Assembly: GCA_963521185.1 (NCBI GenBank)
Contig: CAUQTV010000003.1
Location: 1-64,000 of the forward strand
DNA: 64,000 nucleotides
Direction: 5' to 3'
Source of the DNA: Enterobacter_D sp963521185
Lineage (GTDB): Bacteria; Pseudomonadota; Gammaproteobacteria; Enterobacterales; Enterobacteriaceae
Part shown: piece by piece, positions 13,805 to 22,396 of the stretch
How positions within the stretch are numbered: the stretch's first letter is position 1
Layout: each line of letters begins with the position of its first letter
Translations under genes and position numbers: made by a program
The notes under the pieces: generated by a model
What the model was told of the DNA's origin: nothing
The model's input: the letters and a program-made list of their open reading frames with translations, nothing else
Databases searched by the model: none

Positions 13805-14246
13805 AGCCTGGCTAATAATTGGCGCTGAGCTGCTTCTTTCCTTCCTCGTTATTTACCTTCTATTAGGGCAGATAAACGATGAAAAAAAGCGAGCTGACGA
13901 CGCAGAGCAAAGACTCTCACTGGCTAATGCCACCATCAAAGATATGCAGACCCGGCAAAGAGACGTCGCCGCACTGGATGCCAAATACACCGGAGAACTG
14001 GCTGATGCGAAAGAAACCATTGAGCGTCTGCATAGCGATGTCATTGCTGGCCGTAAGCGGCTGCAGCTCAACGCAAACTGTCCCAAGAACGGAGAGGCCA
14101 GCGCCGGCGGCATGGGCGATGCTTCCGGCCCCCGACTTACTGACTCCGCTGAACGGGATTATTTCACCATCAGAGAGCGAATCGTCACAGTAACGAAGCA
14201 GGTCGGCTATCTGCAGGACTACATCAAAGAGCAGTGCCTCAAATAG
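13794..14246 (+). CDS. Rz: Rz inner-membrane spanin
   Basis: A 150-residue type II inner-membrane spanin. An N-terminal TM segment (WLIIGAELLLSFLVIYLLLG) precedes a long periplasmic coiled coil (NDEKKRADDAEQRLSLAN... LDAKYTGELADAKETIERL). It pairs with the Rz1 lipoprotein to fuse inner and outer membranes at lysis. The reading frame contains Rz1 wholly nested in +1. Confidence 0.92.
   Translation: MTFKAWLIIGAELLLSFLVIYLLLGQINDEKKRADDAEQRLSLANATIKDMQTRQRDVAALDAKYTGELADAKETIERLHSDVIAGRKRLQLNANCPKNGEASAGGMGDASGPRLTDSAERDYFTIRERIVTVTKQVGYLQDYIKEQCLK
14005..14193 (+). CDS. Rz1: Rz1 outer-membrane spanin lipoprotein, nested in Rz
   Basis: A 62-residue ORF starting MRKKPLSVCIAMSLLAVSGC with lipobox LAVSG|C (acylated Cys20), then a Pro-containing periplasmic segment (VPRTERPAPAAW). 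It lies entirely inside Rz in the +1 frame, the classic embedded Rz1 arrangement. Confidence 0.9.
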   Translation: MRKKPLSVCIAMSLLAVSGCSSTQTVPRTERPAPAAWAMLPAPDLLTPLNGIISPSESESSQ

Positions 14247-14247
14247 C

Positions 14248-14272
14248 AGCCTCGCATCCACGGGGCTTTTTT
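14248..14272 (+). terminator. probable terminator after Rz
   Basis: AGCCTC...GGGGCT imperfect stem followed by TTTTTT, overlapping the Rz stop region. One mismatch weakens the stem. Confidence 0.45.
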
Positions 14273-14313
14273 ATGCGCATCGCAGCGCATTGCCAACCGA
14301 GAGCCTATAGGAA

Positions 14314-14371
14314 GCGAGCCTGAGATAAATCGTTATCTCTCGGGGCGGCTTATCTATGCGAACAGGCTCGC
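14314..14371 (+). ncRNA. structured RNA element upstream of membrane protein gene
   Basis: The outer inverted repeat GCGAGCCTG (14,314-14,322) / CAGGCTCGC (14,363-14,371) is perfect over 9 bp. Inside it GAGATAA / atcg / TTATCTC (14,322-14,339) forms a second stem. The element ends 16 nt before the start of the 14,388 gene, so it may be a 5' UTR regulatory structure. No known riboswitch class is recognised. Confidence 0.4.
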
Positions 14372-14387
14372 AACTTATAGGTGATTT

Positions 14388-14819
14388 ATGAAGAAGTTGA
14401 TGACTACTGCTTTTGTATTCGTTCTGGTCTGGGGGCTGTTTGGTCTGCTGGTCTACGCGACTTTACAGGGCGACCATTCATTAATGAGCATCGTCGTGGC
14501 GGCTTACTGGACGATTATAGCTCTTGCCTGCTTTATCTCGCCTCTGTTCCTTGTGGCTGTACTTATGGCCGGGAAAGAGAGTGATCCCATGGAGCGTGCC
14601 AAGTTGTTAATCCCTCTGAAGGACTATTACAAACGCAAGGGAGCGTTCAAGAGGTTCATCGGGCTTGTGACGATGGCGGCCATCTTCGTCATGCTGTCTT
14701 ACTCAGGATGGGTGTTTACTTCGCTGTTCTACATCCTGGCTTGTGGCTTTGTCACGTTGCTTAATTCGGTGGGCAGAGACAAGTTCGAAGAACTGACAGG
14801 CCACATCGTTAAGTTGTGA
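14388..14819 (+). CDS. prophage four-TM membrane protein
   Basis: A 143-residue protein with about four hydrophobic segments: residues 6-27 (TTAFVFVLVWGLFGLLVYAT), 35-62, 88-107 (FIGLVTMAAIFVMLSYSG) and 108-125. A basic cytoplasmic loop lies between the second and third (KDYYKRKGAFKR). It lies between lysis and terminase genes with its own structured leader, a typical moron site. Superinfection exclusion is possible but not shown; the family is not recognised. Confidence 0.65.
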   Translation: MKKLMTTAFVFVLVWGLFGLLVYATLQGDHSLMSIVVAAYWTIIALACFISPLFLVAVLMAGKESDPMERAKLLIPLKDYYKRKGAFKRFIGLVTMAAIFVMLSYSGWVFTSLFYILACGFVTLLNSVGRDKFEELTGHIVKL

Positions 14820-14877
14820 TTCATTACAGAAGCTCTTCACTGAGGGGCTTCGATAATGACCAACAGAGGACGGGTAA

Positions 14878-15081
14878 ATGTCCGACATCTACAAAATCAC
14901 GATCACCAAAAAATCCAAAGAGACATTCACCGGCCTGATGAAGCGTAGTCAGCCTGAAATCATCAATGGGTTTGTCGCACTGGCGAACGATAAAGGCGAG
15001 TGGCGTTACTTCAGCCCGGACAGCATTGAGGACTTCCTCTTTGAGCCGGTAGAGGAAGAATCAGAGGAAAGCGCACCATGA
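14878..15081 (+). CDS. small acidic phage protein, 67 aa
   Basis: A 67-residue protein (MSDIYKITITKKSKETFTGL... ending EEESEESAP) with a beta-rich body and a very acidic tail. It overlaps the next gene by 4 nt. Function is unknown. It is located just before terminase. Confidence 0.6.
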   Translation: MSDIYKITITKKSKETFTGLMKRSQPEIINGFVALANDKGEWRYFSPDSIEDFLFEPVEEESEESAP

Positions 15082-15284
15082 CAACAACCATTGGACCTAT
15101 CACCTTAACTCTTGATATGAGAGAGCAGGTTGCACGATCGCGTGAAGTGCTTGATGAGTTGCAGCGAAGGGTGAGTGAGCTTAGCCCGCGCATCTCAGAA
15201 GAGGAAGCTCTACGCATCCTCCTTCTCGACATGACCTTCGACTACCTGAAGGCCAAGAGCAAGGCAGAAGATAAAACGGAGTAA
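15078..15284 (+). CDS. small helical phage protein, 68 aa
   Basis: A 68-residue helical protein (TLDMREQVARSREVLDELQR... EEEALRILLLDMTFDYLKAK) with a heptad-like pattern. It begins in a 4-nt overlap and ends 3 nt before the terminase small subunit. No recognised family. Confidence 0.55.
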   Translation: MTTTIGPITLTLDMREQVARSREVLDELQRRVSELSPRISEEEALRILLLDMTFDYLKAKSKAEDKTE

Positions 15285-15287
15285 CGA

Positions 15288-15803
15288 ATGACCAAACCAG
15301 ATTGGGAGGCCATCGAATCGGCTTACCGGGCTGGTTCGTTGTCAGTAAGAGCCATCGGTGAAAAGCACGGTGTTAACCACGCCACCATCCTAAAGCGAGC
15401 GAATAAGGAAGGGTGGCAGCGCGACCTGACAGAGAGGGTCAGAACGGCAACGAAGGCCAAGGTAACCAAATCGGTAACCAAAGACAGTAACCAATCACCA
15501 GTGGTTACTGACGACGAGATAATCGACAAGGCATCTGACGAAGCCGCAGCGGTAATCATGGCTCATCGTGAAGGCCTTGCTGCATGGCGAGGTATTACCA
15601 ATAAGCTCCGCGACTTCCTTGAAGATGCAGAAATAACGGAAGACAACCACGCTTCAATGTCTCGTTCGATTACTGCCGGTGTCGATGCTCAGATCAAAGT
15701 AATTAACGCAGAGCGCAAGGCATATAACCTCGACACTGAGGAAGGCAATAAGACGGTTGATGACCTGTCTAACCTGATGGATTCATTGTCTCAGGGGGCG
15801 TGA
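15288..15803 (+). CDS. terminase small subunit
   Basis: A 171-residue DNA-recognition subunit of the packaging motor. The N-terminal HTH (SLSVRAIGEKHGVNHATILK RANKEGW, residues 17-44) would bind the pac/cos site. Helical oligomerisation segments follow. The stop overlaps the large-subunit start (TGATG). Confidence 0.88.
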   Translation: MTKPDWEAIESAYRAGSLSVRAIGEKHGVNHATILKRANKEGWQRDLTERVRTATKAKVTKSVTKDSNQSPVVTDDEIIDKASDEAAAVIMAHREGLAAWRGITNKLRDFLEDAEITEDNHASMSRSITAGVDAQIKVINAERKAYNLDTEEGNKTVDDLSNLMDSLSQGA

Positions 15804-17275
15804 TGAAACCTGAGCACCTCAAGCTGCTGAGCGACAAAGACTGGCGGCTGAATAATCTTTACTGGATCACCGACAAAGAAGGAAAGCCAGTTCGCTTCAG
15901 GATGACGCCTGAGCAACGCGAGTACTTTGAAGGTATCCACACCCGCAACATCATCCTGAAAGCTCGCCAGCTCGGTTTCACTACCGAAGTCTGTATTATC
16001 CAGCTGGACGCCGCGTTATTTGAGTCGGCAAAGTGCGCGCTGATAGCCCATACGTTAAACGACGCCAAGCGCCTGTTTCGCGAAAAGGTTAAATACGCAT
16101 ACGACAAGCTGCCAGCAGAGATTAAGGCAGCCAACCCGGCCAGCAATGATTCGTCCGGTGAGCTCGTATTCAAAAAGGGCGGATCACTGTACGTCAGCAC
16201 GTCTTTCCGTGGTGGTACGCTGCGCTATCTGCATGTTTCAGAGTTCGGGAAGATATGTGCCAAGTTTCCGCATAAAGCCCGTGAAATTGTCACTGGTGCG
16301 TTTGAGGCGGTATCGACTGGATGCTTTGCCACTATCGAAAGCACAGCCGAGGGGCGGGCGGGATACTTCTTCGATTATTGCCAGACGGCAGAGAAAGCGC
16401 AGTTACAGGACAAGCAACTTTCCCCACTGGACTGGAAGTTTTTCTTCTTCTCCTGGTGGAAGAATCCGCAGTACGCCATCGACACCGTAGAGCCACTGCC
16501 GCAGCGCCTGGTTGATTACTTCGCAGAGATGGAGGTGAAGCACTGCGTTGTTCTGAACGAGCGCCAGAAAGCCTGGTATCACGCCAAAGAGAAAACTCTT
16601 GGCGATGACATGAAACGTGAATATCCGACCATCCCGGCAGAGGCATTCCAGCAATCGGCCGAAGGCGCGTATTACGCCAAACAATTCCGCTGGCTCTACA
16701 CCAATAAGCGGATCGGACAAATTCCGGATAACTCCCACCTCCCGGTTCACACGTTCTGGGATATAGGCGTTGGAGACTCTACGGCGATATGGTTCGTGCG
16801 CGAGGTCGGCGAAGAGTTCCACGTCATCGACTATTACGAAAACTCAGGCGAGGGTTTGCGGCACTACATGAAAGTGCTGAAAGACCGTGGCTATGAGTAT
16901 GGCGAACACTGGGGGCCGCATGACATCGATAACCGTGAATTCGGTGCCGATGCCAAATCCCGGAGAGAGCTTGCGCGCGAGGGGTATGAAATCGACGGGC
17001 AGGTTTACAGCATGACGTTTCAGGTGGTGCCAAAAGTCGGTGTTGATACAGGCATTGAGTCGGTGCGTGAAATTCTCCCGTCCTGCGTTTTCGACGAAGA
17101 AAAGTGTGCCGAGGGCATTTCCCATCTTGAGGGCTACCGCAAGGAGTGGGATGACAAGCGCGGCTGCTGGAAAGATAAACCCCTTCATGACTTCACATCG
17201 CACGGCGCTGATGGGTTCCGCTACTTCGCTGTAGCCAAGAACAACCACAAGCAAGTCGGCGCAGTATTCTTCTAA
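15803..17275 (+). CDS. terminase large subunit
   Basis: A 490-residue packaging ATPase/nuclease. A deviant Walker A (LKARQLGFTT, residues 52-61) is typical of phage large terminases. A RYLHVSEFGK segment (about residue 146) holds the Walker B-like acidic residue. The C-terminal nuclease begins at TFWDIGVGDSTAIWF (about 314), with further acidic residues in HDIDNREFG. ATG 15,803 overlaps the preceding stop; the GTG at 15,800 is less likely. It translocates DNA into the prohead and cuts at the ends. Confidence 0.93.
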   Translation: MKPEHLKLLSDKDWRLNNLYWITDKEGKPVRFRMTPEQREYFEGIHTRNIILKARQLGFTTEVCIIQLDAALFESAKCALIAHTLNDAKRLFREKVKYAYDKLPAEIKAANPASNDSSGELVFKKGGSLYVSTSFRGGTLRYLHVSEFGKICAKFPHKAREIVTGAFEAVSTGCFATIESTAEGRAGYFFDYCQTAEKAQLQDKQLSPLDWKFFFFSWWKNPQYAIDTVEPLPQRLVDYFAEMEVKHCVVLNERQKAWYHAKEKTLGDDMKREYPTIPAEAFQQSAEGAYYAKQFRWLYTNKRIGQIPDNSHLPVHTFWDIGVGDSTAIWFVREVGEEFHVIDYYENSGEGLRHYMKVLKDRGYEYGEHWGPHDIDNREFGADAKSRRELAREGYEIDGQVYSMTFQVVPKVGVDTGIESVREILPSCVFDEEKCAEGISHLEGYRKEWDDKRGCWKDKPLHDFTSHGADGFRYFAVAKNNHKQVGAVFF

Positions 17276-17286
17276 GGAGCTCATCA

Positions 17287-18753
17287 GTGAGTGAATTAAG
17301 CACCGGGGAACAGTTCCTCGTTAATGCCCTTGCTGATGCTATCGGGCGGCAGCGCATGCTGTACGCAGGCCAGCCGGGAAATACCAAACGCACGAAGCTA
17401 TGGGACGAGTTCGGCTATCCAAACAATCTTGAGTTCGACCGCTACTACCGGGCCTATGAGCGCAATGCTGTGGCTTATGCCGCCGTGCACAAGCTTCTCG
17501 AATCCTGCTGGATGGACAATCCGACCATCATTGATGGCGAGGAAGATAAAGAGGCCGAGGAAACTACGGAATGGGAGAAGGCGGTAACGAAGCTGCTGAA
17601 GAAGCACTGGGCGAAGATTAAAGATGCTGACCGTCGCAACCTCGTGGGCCGTTACTCTGCGCTGCTCATCCAGTTCCGGGACGGTAGGGAATGGCATGAG
17701 CCGGTAGACCGCGTGAAGGTTAAATCTCTCAGGAATATCGGCAGTGGGCCCATTGTTAAGCTGATACCCGCGTGGGAATCGCAGGTCAAGCCGGGTAACT
17801 TCGATACTGACACGCTTTCAGAAACCTACGGACAGCCTGTTTCGTACAATTTCAACGAGCAGCCGGTCGGCGATGATGGCACTTATGGCCCGGTGCGCGG
17901 CGTTACCGTACACCCCGAGCGAATCATCATTCTCTGCGAAGGTTCGGAAGACGAAAATATGCTGTCTGGCGTGCCTTTCCTGCGCGCGGGCTACAACAAA
18001 TTGCTCGACCTTGAAAAAGTCTCGGGCGGCAGCGCAGAAGGGTTCCTGAAGAATGCCAGCCGCCAGCTCGGGATTGCGTTCGACAAGGATACCAATATTG
18101 AGGCGCTTAAAAAGGCAGCCACAGACGCTGGCTATAAAGACCTTGGCGAAGCGCTAAACGACAAAGTCGCCAAGATGAACCGTGGCACTGATGCTGCCCT
18201 GGTGATGCAGGCTGGCACACCGTCGGTGCTTTCCGTAGCAGCAGCCGATCCATCTCCTACGTGGACGGTGGCCGCCAACGAGTTTGCCGCTTCAATTCAG
18301 TGCCCGTTCACCATTCTGTTCGGCCAACAGACAGGCCGCCTCGCCTCGGATGAGGATAAGACGGACTGGGCGAAGCGTTGTAATGGTCGCCGCTGGGGCT
18401 TTATGTCGTCGGTAATCGAAATCATCCTGGAGCGCTTCTGGACGCTTGGCGTTATCGACCAGCCATCATCCGGCGAAGTATCGCTGGCATGGTCTGATCT
18501 GCTCGCGCCGAGCGAGAAAGAGAAGATTGCCAACATGCAGGCAATGGCGACGGTGGCGAAAGATACACAGCAGGCATTCGGCACACCGTCGGTGGATGAA
18601 AACGAAATCCGCGCAGTGGGTGAGCTTGAGCCTCGCAAGGTCGTCCAGACCCCTAACCCTGATGTAAAGCAAACCGATAAGGACCCGCTGACAGATGATG
18701 ATGACAGCGCAAACCAGAATCGGGACGCCGATAGTACCGCGCAACAAGGCTGA
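17287..18753 (+). CDS. phage portal protein, DUF1073 type
   Basis: A 488-residue portal protein. The N-terminal LWDEFGYPNNLEFDRYYRAY ERNAVAYAAVHKLLESCWMD region and the later ILFGQQTGRLASDEDKTDW (about residues 339-357) are hallmarks of DUF1073-type portals. It forms the dodecameric head vertex through which DNA passes. Some database names for this family mention Acb1; no Acb1 phosphoesterase domain is visible here. Its 3' end overlaps the next gene by 59 bp. Confidence 0.88.
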   Translation: MSELSTGEQFLVNALADAIGRQRMLYAGQPGNTKRTKLWDEFGYPNNLEFDRYYRAYERNAVAYAAVHKLLESCWMDNPTIIDGEEDKEAEETTEWEKAVTKLLKKHWAKIKDADRRNLVGRYSALLIQFRDGREWHEPVDRVKVKSLRNIGSGPIVKLIPAWESQVKPGNFDTDTLSETYGQPVSYNFNEQPVGDDGTYGPVRGVTVHPERIIILCEGSEDENMLSGVPFLRAGYNKLLDLEKVSGGSAEGFLKNASRQLGIAFDKDTNIEALKKAATDAGYKDLGEALNDKVAKMNRGTDAALVMQAGTPSVLSVAAADPSPTWTVAANEFAASIQCPFTILFGQQTGRLASDEDKTDWAKRCNGRRWGFMSSVIEIILERFWTLGVIDQPSSGEVSLAWSDLLAPSEKEKIANMQAMATVAKDTQQAFGTPSVDENEIRAVGELEPRKVVQTPNPDVKQTDKDPLTDDDDSANQNRDADSTAQQG

Positions 18754-19684
18754 CCCTACGCAGTCATCGCGGCAGGTCAGCCGGATGTTCAACGACATCG
18801 AAGACCGGTATCTGAACATCAAGCGTCGGCTGAAAGAGCTTTTCGACCAACGCCTCACCGGACGCCAGCGGGAAACCAACGGCGAGCGGTCATGGATGAT
18901 GTGCAACAACGAGGGTGCAGAGCCGTCGCTGTACCAGGTGAACGCCGGTACGTACATCTACGACATGACAGCCGTGCAGTTGGCCGACTTGCTCCAGGTG
19001 GTTCAGGCAATACTTGATGATGAGCTTCTCGACGGTGGCAGCCAGAACCTGTGGGTAATGGATTACGTCTCCGCAGAGTTTGAGCGCGGTACGTTAAGCG
19101 GATACACAAACCTCTCAGTTCAGTCACCGGTATACGCCAGCCAGACGACGCTACAACAACTCCTTTCCAGTGCGGCATATCAGAACCAGATAGCCAGCGC
19201 CTACATCAGCACTTACAGCGACTGGAAAGGCATTAGCGACACTGCTCGCGCCGATCTGGCGAACGTCATTGCCGACTCTATCGGTCGCGGAGTTAATCCG
19301 CGCGAGACGGCCAGTATCGTTAGTAAGCGCTTAGATGTGAGCATGAGCCGTTCGAAAACGATCGCACAATCTGAACAAGTAGGAGCTTTAAGGCAAGCGC
19401 AGCGCAATGAGGTTGACTGGGCAAAAGAGCGGTTAGGGCTAAACACTGCGATATTGTGGATTTCCGCGCTTAAGCCGACCACGAGGACCACTCATGGGGC
19501 GAGACACGGCAAAACGTATACCACGGATGAGGTTGCTGAGTTTTATTCTAAGGATGGCAACTCTTATAACTGTTACTGCGCCAACATCCCTTGCCTGCTC
19601 GATGAGGAAGGCAAACTTTACAACGAAGGTCTTGCCGAGAAATTAAGCAAAGAGAAGAGTAATTGGAAGTCTGCCGAAAAGTAA
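18695..19684 (+). CDS. phage head morphogenesis protein (SPP1 gp7/Mu F-like)
   Basis: A 329-residue minor head protein. The C-terminal half holds the Mu F-like motif (ARADLANVIADSIGRGVNPR ETASIVSKRLDV... RSKTIAQSEQVGALRQAQRN E) and a Cys/His-containing end (RTTHGARHGKTYT... NCYCANIPCL). Three tandem ATGs begin at 18,695 inside the portal gene. It is probably injected or built into the head with the portal. Confidence 0.85.
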   Translation: MMMTAQTRIGTPIVPRNKADPTQSSRQVSRMFNDIEDRYLNIKRRLKELFDQRLTGRQRETNGERSWMMCNNEGAEPSLYQVNAGTYIYDMTAVQLADLLQVVQAILDDELLDGGSQNLWVMDYVSAEFERGTLSGYTNLSVQSPVYASQTTLQQLLSSAAYQNQIASAYISTYSDWKGISDTARADLANVIADSIGRGVNPRETASIVSKRLDVSMSRSKTIAQSEQVGALRQAQRNEVDWAKERLGLNTAILWISALKPTTRTTHGARHGKTYTTDEVAEFYSKDGNSYNCYCANIPCLLDEEGKLYNEGLAEKLSKEKSNWKSAEK

Positions 19685-19783
19685 TTTGGTACAATATGCT
19701 TGCTGGATAGGGCGGCCACCCGAAAAGCCCTGCGCTCAGGGCCTTCCAGCTCCATCATGAGCGAACTAATGGAGCGATTAGTT

Positions 19784-20479
19784 ATGAATGAAATTATCAC
19801 CAGAGATTCAGCTATTTCTATCGGCGAGAAGTTCTATTTCACTGGCGTAGAATGCCCTCGTGGACACCTTTCTAATAGAAGGGTTTCAAATAGAGCCTGC
19901 ACTGAGTGCGAGCGATTGAAAGCCAAAGACCCAGCAGTTAAGGCTAGAAAAGCTGAGCGTCACATCGAAAGTCGAGATGAAAATCTTAGAAAGTTCAAAG
20001 CGTACAACGCAGCAAACAAAGAGCGACGCAAGGAATACCTCTTATCCAAGGCTGATGAAATATCTGAGCAGAAGGCCGAGTGGTATCAAAAGAATAGGGA
20101 GCGGATTTTAGAGGAAAGAAAGCAAAAGCGGACTAGCCCAGAGTGGAAGCTGAAGGCCAAGCAGTTACGCGAAAGAAAGAAACCTCTATTCCAATGCAAG
20201 GCAGCAATGCACCATCTAATACAAGCCGCAAAGCGCATGGATGGCAGGGTCTCAGATAATTACATGGGGTATTCGCCAGAGGCTCTAAGGCAGCGCATTG
20301 AGTGCCAATTTAAGCCGGGAATGTGCTGGGATAATCACGGCGAATGGCATATTGACCATAAAAAACCAATATCAAGATTTATAGAGCAGGGTGTATCTGA
20401 TAGGCGAATCATTAATTCTCTCTGCAACCTTCAACCGCTTTGGGCTCAAGAAAACATGAGCAAGTATAAAAAGTTTTAA
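19784..20479 (+). CDS. free-standing HNH homing endonuclease
   Basis: A 231-residue protein. An N-terminal zinc finger (CPRGHLSNRRVSNRACTEC, residues 22-40) is followed by a long Lys/Glu-rich helix (about 45-140). A C-terminal HNH domain has GEWHIDHKKPIS and NLQPLWAQENMSK. It is lower in G+C than the flanking head genes, with a TACAAT box upstream (19,690) and a terminator directly downstream, so it is a self-contained insert. The neighbours are complete, so it is intergenic rather than intronic. Confidence 0.85.
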   Translation: MNEIITRDSAISIGEKFYFTGVECPRGHLSNRRVSNRACTECERLKAKDPAVKARKAERHIESRDENLRKFKAYNAANKERRKEYLLSKADEISEQKAEWYQKNRERILEERKQKRTSPEWKLKAKQLRERKKPLFQCKAAMHHLIQAAKRMDGRVSDNYMGYSPEALRQRIECQFKPGMCWDNHGEWHIDHKKPISRFIEQGVSDRRIINSLCNLQPLWAQENMSKYKKF

Positions 20480-20497
20480 TAACTTTCAAACTAAACA

Positions 20498-20519
20498 GGT
20501 CGCTTCTGCGGCCTTTTTT
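20498..20519 (+). terminator. terminator after HNH gene
   Basis: GGTCGC / ttct / GCGGCC followed by TTTTTT, one non-Watson-Crick pair. It insulates the HNH insert from the head operon unless late antitermination overrides it. Confidence 0.6.
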
Positions 20520-20550
20520 ATTGCCTAAAATCCACCAATGAGGACCCAGC

Positions 20551-21948
20551 ATGAAACGCAACCGCGTTAACGTGCTGACCGTCGTCAACTCCGCTTCAAA
20601 CATCACCACTGAAACCATTGACGGCAAGCCACATATCGTGGTTCGCGGCATCACGCCTGTCGTGGACGATATTGTGATGAACCGGAAGTTGTACCCGGCA
20701 GCAGAAATCGAAAAAGCCTACAACACGCTGGAGCGTAACCCGATGCCGCTGGGCCATCCGAAAGTGGACGGCAAGCACGTATCGGCGCGCGATGTCCGGG
20801 CGGTGAATAACTACCACGTCGGCGCATGGCTTCAGAACGTCAACCATAAAGACGGCAAGGTCAGCGGTGACATGTACGTTGACCGGCAATACGCCGAATC
20901 CAGTGAGAAAGGTAAACGCCTTATCAACCGACTGGATGAGATGGTGGCTGGTACCAATACGGAAGCCATTCACATTTCAACCGGGCTTCTCTATTCCGGC
21001 ATCACCGCCAATGGCGAGTCGAAAGGCAAGAAGTACAACGAGATCGCCACCAACATGATGTTTGACCATGTCGCGGTGTTGCTCGATGAACCCGGCGCTG
21101 GCACACCAGAAGAAGGCGTAGGCATCTTCGTTAATGCCGAAGGTGACGAACAAGAGATCGAGGTCGCAAGGCTGGCAGACGGCATTGACTGCACCAGAGA
21201 AGGCTTGCTGAACAAAACGAAGTTCTTCTTCACAAACGCCTCCAACTTTTCCTTTGACGACATTCAGCGAGCCATCAGTGACAAGCTTCGCGAAGGTCGT
21301 AGCACTGATTGTTATCTCTGGCCTGAGTCTGTGTGGCCGGACAATTTCATCTATCGCGATGAAGCCAAATATTTCAAACAGAAGTACCTCATCGATGAGG
21401 GCGGCAAGGCCGTGTTCGTCGGCGAACCTGTAGAAGTCGTGCGCAAACCCACTGAGTACGAGATTAAAACCAACGGAGAGAACGATCCGATGAAAGAACT
21501 GATTATCAATGCGCTGAAAGCCGCTGGTAAGCCGACTGACGGCAAGTCCGACGCCGAACTGATGGACGCTTACAACCAGATGGCAGCCGAAAAGGCGGCA
21601 GCCAAAAGCGAAACGCCTGAAGAGAAGGCCGCCCGCGAGAAGAAAGAGGCTGACGATAAGAAAGCCAAAGAGCAAGCCACTAACAGCGACGACATGCCAG
21701 CCTGGGCAAAAGCACTGGCCGATCGCGTTGACAGTGTGGTGAACAGCCTGACCGCCAACTCTGACAAAGAGAAGAGCGAAAAGCGCGCGGCGGTGAAGCT
21801 CGCCATGAACATGAGCGATGAAGAAGTCGCAGATCTGGATGGCAAAGCGCTCGACGGCTTTTACGCCAAATGCCAGAAATCAACCGGCCTGAATGGTGCG
21901 TTTCGCCATACGGCTACCAATCAATCTGTCAGCGAAATGCCGGAGTAA
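20551..21948 (+). CDS. DUF2213 prohead protease-scaffold fusion
   Basis: A 465-residue protein. Residues 1-225 are the DUF2213 domain (VRGITPVVDDIVMNRKLYPA... PMPLGHPKVDGK... EAIHISTGLLYSG... FDHVAVLLDEPGA), regarded as a capsid maturation protease. His and Ser residues at GHP and HIST are plausible active-site members. Residues about 314-465 are a Lys/Glu/Ala-rich scaffold-like coiled coil. An internal start could yield the scaffold alone (separate entry). Confidence 0.85.
   Translation: MKRNRVNVLTVVNSASNITTETIDGKPHIVVRGITPVVDDIVMNRKLYPAAEIEKAYNTLERNPMPLGHPKVDGKHVSARDVRAVNNYHVGAWLQNVNHKDGKVSGDMYVDRQYAESSEKGKRLINRLDEMVAGTNTEAIHISTGLLYSGITANGESKGKKYNEIATNMMFDHVAVLLDEPGAGTPEEGVGIFVNAEGDEQEIEVARLADGIDCTREGLLNKTKFFFTNASNFSFDDIQRAISDKLREGRSTDCYLWPESVWPDNFIYRDEAKYFKQKYLIDEGGKAVFVGEPVEVVRKPTEYEIKTNGENDPMKELIINALKAAGKPTDGKSDAELMDAYNQMAAEKAAAKSETPEEKAAREKKEADDKKAKEQATNSDDMPAWAKALADRVDSVVNSLTANSDKEKSEKRAAVKLAMNMSDEEVADLDGKALDGFYAKCQKSTGLNGAFRHTATNQSVSEMPE
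21490..21948 (+). CDS. possible nested scaffold protein from internal start
   Basis: In-frame ATG 21,490 (MKELIINALKAAGKPTDGKS) is preceded by GGAGAG at 10-nt spacing. It would give a 152-residue, charged, helical protein identical to the C-terminus of the DUF2213 protein. Lambda makes its scaffold Nu3 the same way inside the C protease gene. The Shine-Dalgarno is seen; the use is inferred. Confidence 0.5.
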   Translation: MKELIINALKAAGKPTDGKSDAELMDAYNQMAAEKAAAKSETPEEKAAREKKEADDKKAKEQATNSDDMPAWAKALADRVDSVVNSLTANSDKEKSEKRAAVKLAMNMSDEEVADLDGKALDGFYAKCQKSTGLNGAFRHTATNQSVSEMPE

Positions 21949-21951
21949 ATA

Positions 21952-22386
21952 ATGGCTAAAGATGGAAAGCATGTAATCCACGCGGGTGGTGTATTCCCTA
22001 ATCCGCTGCTCAATCGTGAAGGTGGCGCGGCTGCCTCTACTCTGCCGGGCACTGTTGGTTTCTTCAACGCCTCAGACAAGTTCGCCGCATCCGTGGCAGG
22101 CGCTGAAAGTGCGATTAAGTACGTAGCCAACAAAGACTACCTGCGCTGCCTCAGCGTTGATGATGCGATCGCCGCAAACGAGCTGGTTATCGGTATTCAC
22201 CCGCTGCCTGGCATGTTCCTGAACGTTCGTGCCGCTGCTGGCACCTACACCAAGGGCCAGCCTGTAGCCGTAGCAAATGGTCGCGTCACCGCCGTTGTCG
22301 CTGATGCCGTTGTATTCGCCTATGTCGAAGAAGATAAAGCAGTCACTGCGGTGGCCGGCGATCTGATTCGCGTTGTGTTCAAGTAA
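21952..22386 (+). CDS. capsid cement/decoration protein
   Basis: A 144-residue beta-rich protein (MAKDGKHVIHAGGVFPNPLL... VVFAYVEEDKAVTAVAGDLI RVVFK). It resembles the structural cement proteins encoded immediately before DUF2184-type major capsid genes. It starts 3 nt after the protease stop. It probably stabilises expanded capsids. Confidence 0.75.
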   Translation: MAKDGKHVIHAGGVFPNPLLNREGGAAASTLPGTVGFFNASDKFAASVAGAESAIKYVANKDYLRCLSVDDAIAANELVIGIHPLPGMFLNVRAAAGTYTKGQPVAVANGRVTAVVADAVVFAYVEEDKAVTAVAGDLIRVVFK

Positions 22387-22396
22387 GGAGCACTGA

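Noticed and set aside
17287..18753. Anti-CBASS protein Acb1
   Set aside because: The family name is sometimes attached to DUF1073 portals, but the protein is full-length portal with no visible 2H phosphoesterase motifs.
20977..21675. 232-codon minus-strand frame opposite the DUF2213 gene
   Set aside because: Antisense shadow of a clearly coding plus-strand gene, no start signal.
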